This document shows, one piece after another, positions 60,118 to 64,000 of a DNA stretch of 64,000 nt. The notes beneath the pieces were generated by a model. That model was not told the origin of the DNA. It saw only the letters and a list, made by a program, of their open reading frames with translations, and did not search any database. The stretch comes from an uncultured Bacteroides sp. (GTDB taxonomy: Bacteria; Bacteroidota; Bacteroidia; Bacteroidales; Bacteroidaceae): contig CALADS010000089.1 in assembly GCA_937890825.1 (NCBI GenBank), forward strand, positions 1-64,000, given 5' to 3'. Both the position numbers and the translations under genes were made by a program. Within the stretch, counting starts at the first letter, position 1; the number at the start of each line of letters is the position of its first letter.

Positions 60118-61386
60118 ATGAGCATTAAAATCAGACTTATCATCATGAACTTCCTGCAGTTTGCTGTGTGGGGAGCTTATCTTACTTCTATGGGAAGTTA
60201 CCTGGTCAATATCAACCTGGCCTCACATATCGGCATGTTCTATGCCATGCAGGGTATCGTTTCCTTGTTTATGCCGGCCATTCTGGGTATCATAGCCGAC
60301 CGCTGGATGCCGGCGCAGAAATTATTAAGTCTGAGTCACTTGATAGCAGCTGCCTTTATGGCACTGACGGGATATTATGGCATGACGCACGGCACGGAAG
60401 CGGAATTCAGCATTCTGTTTACTTTCTATTCGCTGAGTGTGGCTTTCTACATGCCTACACTGGCGCTCTCTAACTCGGTGGCCTATACCGCGCTGGACAA
60501 GGCCGGACTGGATACCATCAAGAATTTCCCGCCTATCCGCATCTTCGGTACCATCGGGTTTATCTGCTCCATGTGGCTGACCGACCTGCTGGGACTGCAG
60601 AACACGTATGGACAGTTCTTCTCGTGCGCACTCATCGGATTGGTGTATGCCGGCTATGCACTGACCCTGCCGCACTGCCCCACCAACAAGGGAGGTGCCT
60701 CCAAATCGCTGGTGGAAGCATTGGGACTGCGTGCCTTTACCCTGTTTAAACAGAAGAAAATGGCCATCTTCTTCATCTTCTCCATGCTGCTGGGGGTATC
60801 GCTGCAAATTACCAACGGCTTTGCCAATCCGTTTATCAGCAGCTTTGGCAGCATGCCGCAATATGCCGATACGTTCGGGGTGCAGCATGCCAATATCCTG
60901 ATATCGCTTTCACAAGTATCGGAAACGCTCTGCATCCTGCTCATTCCTTTCTTCCTGAAACGCTTTGGCATTAAGTATGTGATGCTGATAGCCATGTTTG
61001 CCTGGGTGCTGCGCTTCGGACTATTTGGCGCGGGTAATCCGGGAAGCGGCGTATGGATGTTCTTGCTGTCGATGATTGTGTATGGCGTGGCATTCGACTT
61101 CTTCAATATTTCGGGCTCGCTCTTTGTGGACCGCGAAACGGACAAGAGCATACGCTCCAGCGCACAGGGATTGTTTGTCATCATGACCAACGGTATCGGT
61201 GCCACGCTGGGCACACTGGGCGCGCAGGCAGTGGTAAACCACTTTACCAGTGCCACTGAATATAACGGCCAGTTCTATACCACCGGCGACTGGAGCAGCG
61301 TGTGGTACATCTTTGCCGGCTATGCACTCGTGGTGGCAGTGGTCTTTGCCTTTGCCTTTAACTATAAACATGTAAAAGAGGAATAA
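60118..61386 (+). CDS. Nucleoside:H+ symporter-like permease (MFS)
   Basis: The 422-residue protein has 12 hydrophobic helices in the major facilitator pattern and resembles NupG/XapB. The start is IRLIIMNFLQFAVWGAYLTS, GIIADRWMPAQKLL forms the loop after helix 2, and FPPIRIFGTIGFICSMW marks the fifth helix. FAFAFNYKHVKEE ends it. NupG-type carriers import nucleosides with protons. The gene is followed after 4 bp by rsmE, so it starts that transcription unit. Confidence 0.88.
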   Translation: MSIKIRLIIMNFLQFAVWGAYLTSMGSYLVNINLASHIGMFYAMQGIVSLFMPAILGIIADRWMPAQKLLSLSHLIAAAFMALTGYYGMTHGTEAEFSILFTFYSLSVAFYMPTLALSNSVAYTALDKAGLDTIKNFPPIRIFGTIGFICSMWLTDLLGLQNTYGQFFSCALIGLVYAGYALTLPHCPTNKGGASKSLVEALGLRAFTLFKQKKMAIFFIFSMLLGVSLQITNGFANPFISSFGSMPQYADTFGVQHANILISLSQVSETLCILLIPFFLKRFGIKYVMLIAMFAWVLRFGLFGAGNPGSGVWMFLLSMIVYGVAFDFFNISGSLFVDRETDKSIRSSAQGLFVIMTNGIGATLGTLGAQAVVNHFTSATEYNGQFYTTGDWSSVWYIFAGYALVVAVVFAFAFNYKHVKEE

Positions 61387-61390
61387 CGAT

Positions 61391-62089
61391 ATGCACGTAT
61401 TTTATACCCCCGACATACACCTGAGAGAGGAATTGCCCGAAGAAGAGGCGGTACATGCCGTAAGGGTGCTGCGCCTGCAACCCGGCGACGAAGTGATGCT
61501 GACCGACGGAAAGGGTTCTTTCTTCCGTGCGGAGATTACTACAGCCAGCCATAAACGGTGTCTGGTGCGGCTGCTGGAAACGCTGCCGCAGGAACCGCTG
61601 TGGAAAGGACATCTGCACTTGGCCATGGCACCTACCAAGAACATGGACCGCACGGAGTGGCTGGCCGAAAAGGCTACGGAAATAGGCTTCGACGAACTGA
61701 CTTTCCTGAATTGCCGCTACTCGGAAAGGCGGATCATCAAAACGGAACGCATCCAGAAGATTCTGGTTTCGGCCATGAAACAGTCGCTGAAGGCACGGTT
61801 GCCCCGACTGAACGAGATGACGGATTTTGACCGCTTCATCACGCAGCCCTTTCCCGGACAAAAGTTCATAGCACACTGCTACGAAGGAGAGAAGGTGCTG
61901 CTGCAGCATGCCTTGAAGGCCGATGAAGATGCCCTGGTGCTGATAGGGCCGGAAGGCGACTTCAGCGAAGAGGAGGTGCAGAAGGCGCTGGATAACGGAT
62001 TCCGGCCCATCAGCTTGGGACGCTCCAGACTGCGCACGGAAACGGCTGCCCTCGTGGCGTGCCACCTGATGAACCTGAGTCATCAATAA
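61391..62089 (+). CDS. rsmE: 16S rRNA (uracil(1498)-N3)-methyltransferase
   Basis: The 232-residue SPOUT-type enzyme has an N-terminal PUA-like part (EEEAVHAVRVLRLQPGDEVM) and the trefoil-knot methyltransferase domain. It has the typical KNMDRTEWLAEKATEIGFDE near 80-99, RSERxI-like CRYSERR, KARLP and the SAM-binding LIGPEGDFSEEE near 194-205, then SLGRSRLRTETAAL. It methylates U1498 of 16S rRNA. Start 4 bp after the permease stop. Confidence 0.94.
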   Translation: MHVFYTPDIHLREELPEEEAVHAVRVLRLQPGDEVMLTDGKGSFFRAEITTASHKRCLVRLLETLPQEPLWKGHLHLAMAPTKNMDRTEWLAEKATEIGFDELTFLNCRYSERRIIKTERIQKILVSAMKQSLKARLPRLNEMTDFDRFITQPFPGQKFIAHCYEGEKVLLQHALKADEDALVLIGPEGDFSEEEVQKALDNGFRPISLGRSRLRTETAALVACHLMNLSHQ

Positions 62090-62150
62090 GAAGAAGAGGT
62101 TTCTTGCTTTTTTTGAAAGAAACAAGTATAGACTTTTCAGTAGAAAAGTG

Positions 62151-62158
62151 TATCTTTG
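62151..62158 (+). promoter_or_regulatory. Promoter -7 element of miaA
   Basis: TATCTTTG, 33 bp before the start codon at 62192. Confidence 0.6.
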
Positions 62159-62191
62159 AACCATATTTTTAACTAGGATACTCAATATACT

Positions 62192-63118
62192 ATGCCGGAC
62201 TACGATTTAATAGCTCTTCTAGGACCTACCGCCTCTGGTAAAACTCCCTTTGCAGCTGCCTTGGCGGCTGAACTCAACACGGAAATCATCAGCGCAGACT
62301 CGCGACAGATTTACCGGGAAATGGATTTGGGAACCGGTAAGGACCTGGGCGATTATACCGTGAACGGACAGCAGATTCCCTATCACTTGATAGACATTGC
62401 CGAACCGGGCTATAAGTACAATGTATTTGAGTACCAGCGGGACTTCCTGAAGGCGTATGAGGATATCCGCCAACGAGGTAAACTACCCATTGTATGCGGA
62501 GGAACAGGAATGTATCTGGAATCGGTACTCAAAGGGTATCGCCTGCTGCCCGTACCCGAAAATGCGGAACTGAGACAACGGTTGGCACATCACTCGCTAG
62601 AGGAACTGACCGAATTGCTGAAAGGCTACAAGCAACTGCATAACACCACGGATGTGGACACCGTGAAACGGGCCATCCGCGCCATCGAAATAGAAGAATA
62701 TTATGCGCATACACCGGTGGATGAACGCTCTTTCCCCAAACTGAACAGTTTGATTATAGGGGTGGACATTGACCGTGAACTAAGACGTGCCAAGATAACC
62801 CGACGGCTGAAACAACGGCTGGAGGAGGGAATGGTGGAAGAGGTGCGCCGGCTGTTGGACAAGGGCATACGGCCGGAAGACCTTATCTACTACGGACTGG
62901 AATATAAATACCTGACGCTCTATGTAACCGGACAACTGACGTATGAACAGATGTTCCGGGAGCTGGAAACGGCCATCCATCAGTTTGCCAAACGACAGAT
63001 GACGTGGTTCAGAGGAATGGAGCGAAGGGGGTTCACCATCCATTGGATTCAGGCTGAAATGCCAATGGAAGATAAAATTGCAACCGTACGGTCATTACTG
63101 ACCGCTAAAAATCGATAA
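62192..63118 (+). CDS. miaA: tRNA dimethylallyltransferase
   Basis: The 308-residue enzyme adds a dimethylallyl group to adenine 37 of tRNAs that read codons starting with U, such as the tRNA-Ser(GGA) encoded at 34821-34908. Seen are the P-loop GPTASGKT near 11-18, the tRNA-binding ISADSRQIYREMDLGTGK near 34-51, VCGGTGMYLESVL near 101-113, and the C-terminal RQMTWFRG near 273-280. DMAPP, its donor, comes from the MEP pathway (ispH at 39381). A lipid kinase gene starts 2 bp after its stop. Confidence 0.95.
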   Translation: MPDYDLIALLGPTASGKTPFAAALAAELNTEIISADSRQIYREMDLGTGKDLGDYTVNGQQIPYHLIDIAEPGYKYNVFEYQRDFLKAYEDIRQRGKLPIVCGGTGMYLESVLKGYRLLPVPENAELRQRLAHHSLEELTELLKGYKQLHNTTDVDTVKRAIRAIEIEEYYAHTPVDERSFPKLNSLIIGVDIDRELRRAKITRRLKQRLEEGMVEEVRRLLDKGIRPEDLIYYGLEYKYLTLYVTGQLTYEQMFRELETAIHQFAKRQMTWFRGMERRGFTIHWIQAEMPMEDKIATVRSLLTAKNR

Positions 63119-63120
63119 GT

Positions 63121-64000
63121 ATGAGTGTAGAGCCCAACAAATGGGGGGTGATTTATAACCCCAAAGCCGGTACCCGAAAGGTAAAGAAACGCTGGAAAAA
63201 AATCAAGGAATACATGGATAGCAAAGGCGTGGAGTACGACTATGTGCAGTCGGAAGGATTCGGCTCGGTGGAACGGCTTGCCGGTATTCTGGCCAATAAC
63301 GGCTACCGGACCATTGTTATTGTGGGCGGTGACGGTGCCTTGAATGATGCCATCAACGGGATAATGCTCTCGCATGCGAAAGATAAAGGCAATATAGCCA
63401 TCGGTATCATACCCAACGGAATAGGCAACGACTTTGCTGATTTCTGGGACATAGGTGATGACTATAAGAAAGCGGTGGATGATATCATCCATAACCGGCG
63501 GCGGAAAATCGATGTGGGCACTTGCTACTATTACGATGGACAGAAGCACGTGACACGCTACTTCCTGAATGCCATCAACATCGGACTGGGCGCACGCATC
63601 GTGAAGATTACCGACCAGTGCAAGCGGTTCTGGGGAGTGAAGTTTCTATCGTATTTCATGGCGCTGCTCTCGCTTATCTTTGAACGGAAGCTGTATCGCA
63701 TGCACCTGAAAATCAATGGGGAACATATACGAGGACGCATCATGACGGTGTGCATAGGAAGTGCATGGGGCTACGGACAGGTGCCCAGTGCGGTGCCCTA
63801 CAACGGATGGCTGGATGTATCGATTATCTATCGGCCCGAATTGCTGCAACTGTGGTCGGGATTGTGGCTGCTGATTCAAGGCCGCATTCTGAATCATAAG
63901 CAGGTGATTCCGTTTCGCACGCAGAAGGTAAAGGTGCTGCGCGCACAAAATGCAGCAGTCGACCTGGACGGACGAATACTGGACCGACACTTTCCGCTGG
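63121..64000 (+). CDS. Diacylglycerol/lipid kinase family protein, cut by the window end
   Basis: The visible 293 residues begin WGVIYNPKAG, with the nucleotide-binding VGGDGALNDAINGI near 64-77 and IGIIPNGIGNDFA near 97-109. These are the DAGK catalytic motifs of YegS/BmrU-like kinases. A C-terminal beta-rich part continues to the edge at VDLDGRILDR without reaching a stop. The enzyme phosphorylates diacylglycerol or another lipid alcohol with ATP. The gene starts 2 bp after miaA and is cotranscribed with it. Confidence 0.9.
   Translation, partial: MSVEPNKWGVIYNPKAGTRKVKKRWKKIKEYMDSKGVEYDYVQSEGFGSVERLAGILANNGYRTIVIVGGDGALNDAINGIMLSHAKDKGNIAIGIIPNGIGNDFADFWDIGDDYKKAVDDIIHNRRRKIDVGTCYYYDGQKHVTRYFLNAINIGLGARIVKITDQCKRFWGVKFLSYFMALLSLIFERKLYRMHLKINGEHIRGRIMTVCIGSAWGYGQVPSAVPYNGWLDVSIIYRPELLQLWSGLWLLIQGRILNHKQVIPFRTQKVKVLRAQNAAVDLDGRILDRHFPL

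Overview
The window looks like chromosomal DNA of a Bacteroidales gut bacterium, most likely Bacteroides or Phocaeicola. The signs are Bacteroidota-type promoters (TTTG, a 19-21 bp spacer, then TAnnTTTG) upstream of many genes, few Shine-Dalgarno sequences, a mutA-mutB methylmalonyl-CoA mutase pair, TPR-containing membrane sensors, a TonB receptor of the OMP_b-brl_3 type, an M64 peptidase, a GH123-like hydrolase and several Bacteroides DUF families (DUF4377, DUF6249, DUF5056, DUF5063). The species cannot be fixed from the sequence alone.

1-15.2 kb is a plastic, accessory stretch. It opens with tandem 24-bp repeats resembling an insertion-sequence end, fused to the 3' part of an outer-membrane barrel gene. 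Next is a two-gene membrane protein/winged-helix operon with two matching palindromic operators. Two copies (1482-3360 and 9735-11600) of a segment carrying an AAA-ATPase-like/PD-(D/E)XK gene flank a TPR sensor, a TonB receptor and two FtsX/MacB-type permeases without an ATPase. An orphan SecD-head protein, a lipoprotein reduced to its signal peptide, an Rpn-family nuclease and a DUF4377 lipoprotein follow.

15.3-24 kb carries a heavy-metal RND efflux operon (His-rich small protein, adaptor, pump, outer-membrane channel) closed by a strong terminator, then an orphan TPR-LytS histidine kinase. 23.9-32.3 kb holds an rRNA m5C methyltransferase, a DUF6249/ECF sigma/DUF5056 cluster, a cardiolipin-synthase-like PLD enzyme, thyA-folA, an Lrp regulator, an M64 peptidase and an acetyltransferase.

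32.3-49.8 kb is mostly core genome: an ExbB/ExbD energy-transduction operon behind tRNA-Ser(GGA), TatD, polyprenyl synthetase, TonB, cmk-ispH, pfkA, an SF1 helicase, mutAB and an AspT-like transporter. 49.8-53.7 kb is an AT-rich restriction-modification island of GATC type. It has a Dam/DpnM methylase, a single-domain MutH/Sau3AI-like nuclease, a DpnII-like nuclease and a DpnA-like methylase, the last with host-like base composition, and a decayed Rpn gene lies beside it. 53.7-64 kb returns to core genes (GH123-like, superoxide reductase, DUF5063, 3'-5' exonuclease, rlmI, nucleoside permease, rsmE, miaA, a lipid kinase cut by the window end), with structured repeats around 56.1-57.3 kb.

Two dispersed copies of one short-RNA unit (43591-43657 minus, 59943-60011 plus) share a 45-nt block with three mismatches, each with its own promoter and terminator hairpin. 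These two RNAs and the four-gene GATC locus are the most interesting things found.
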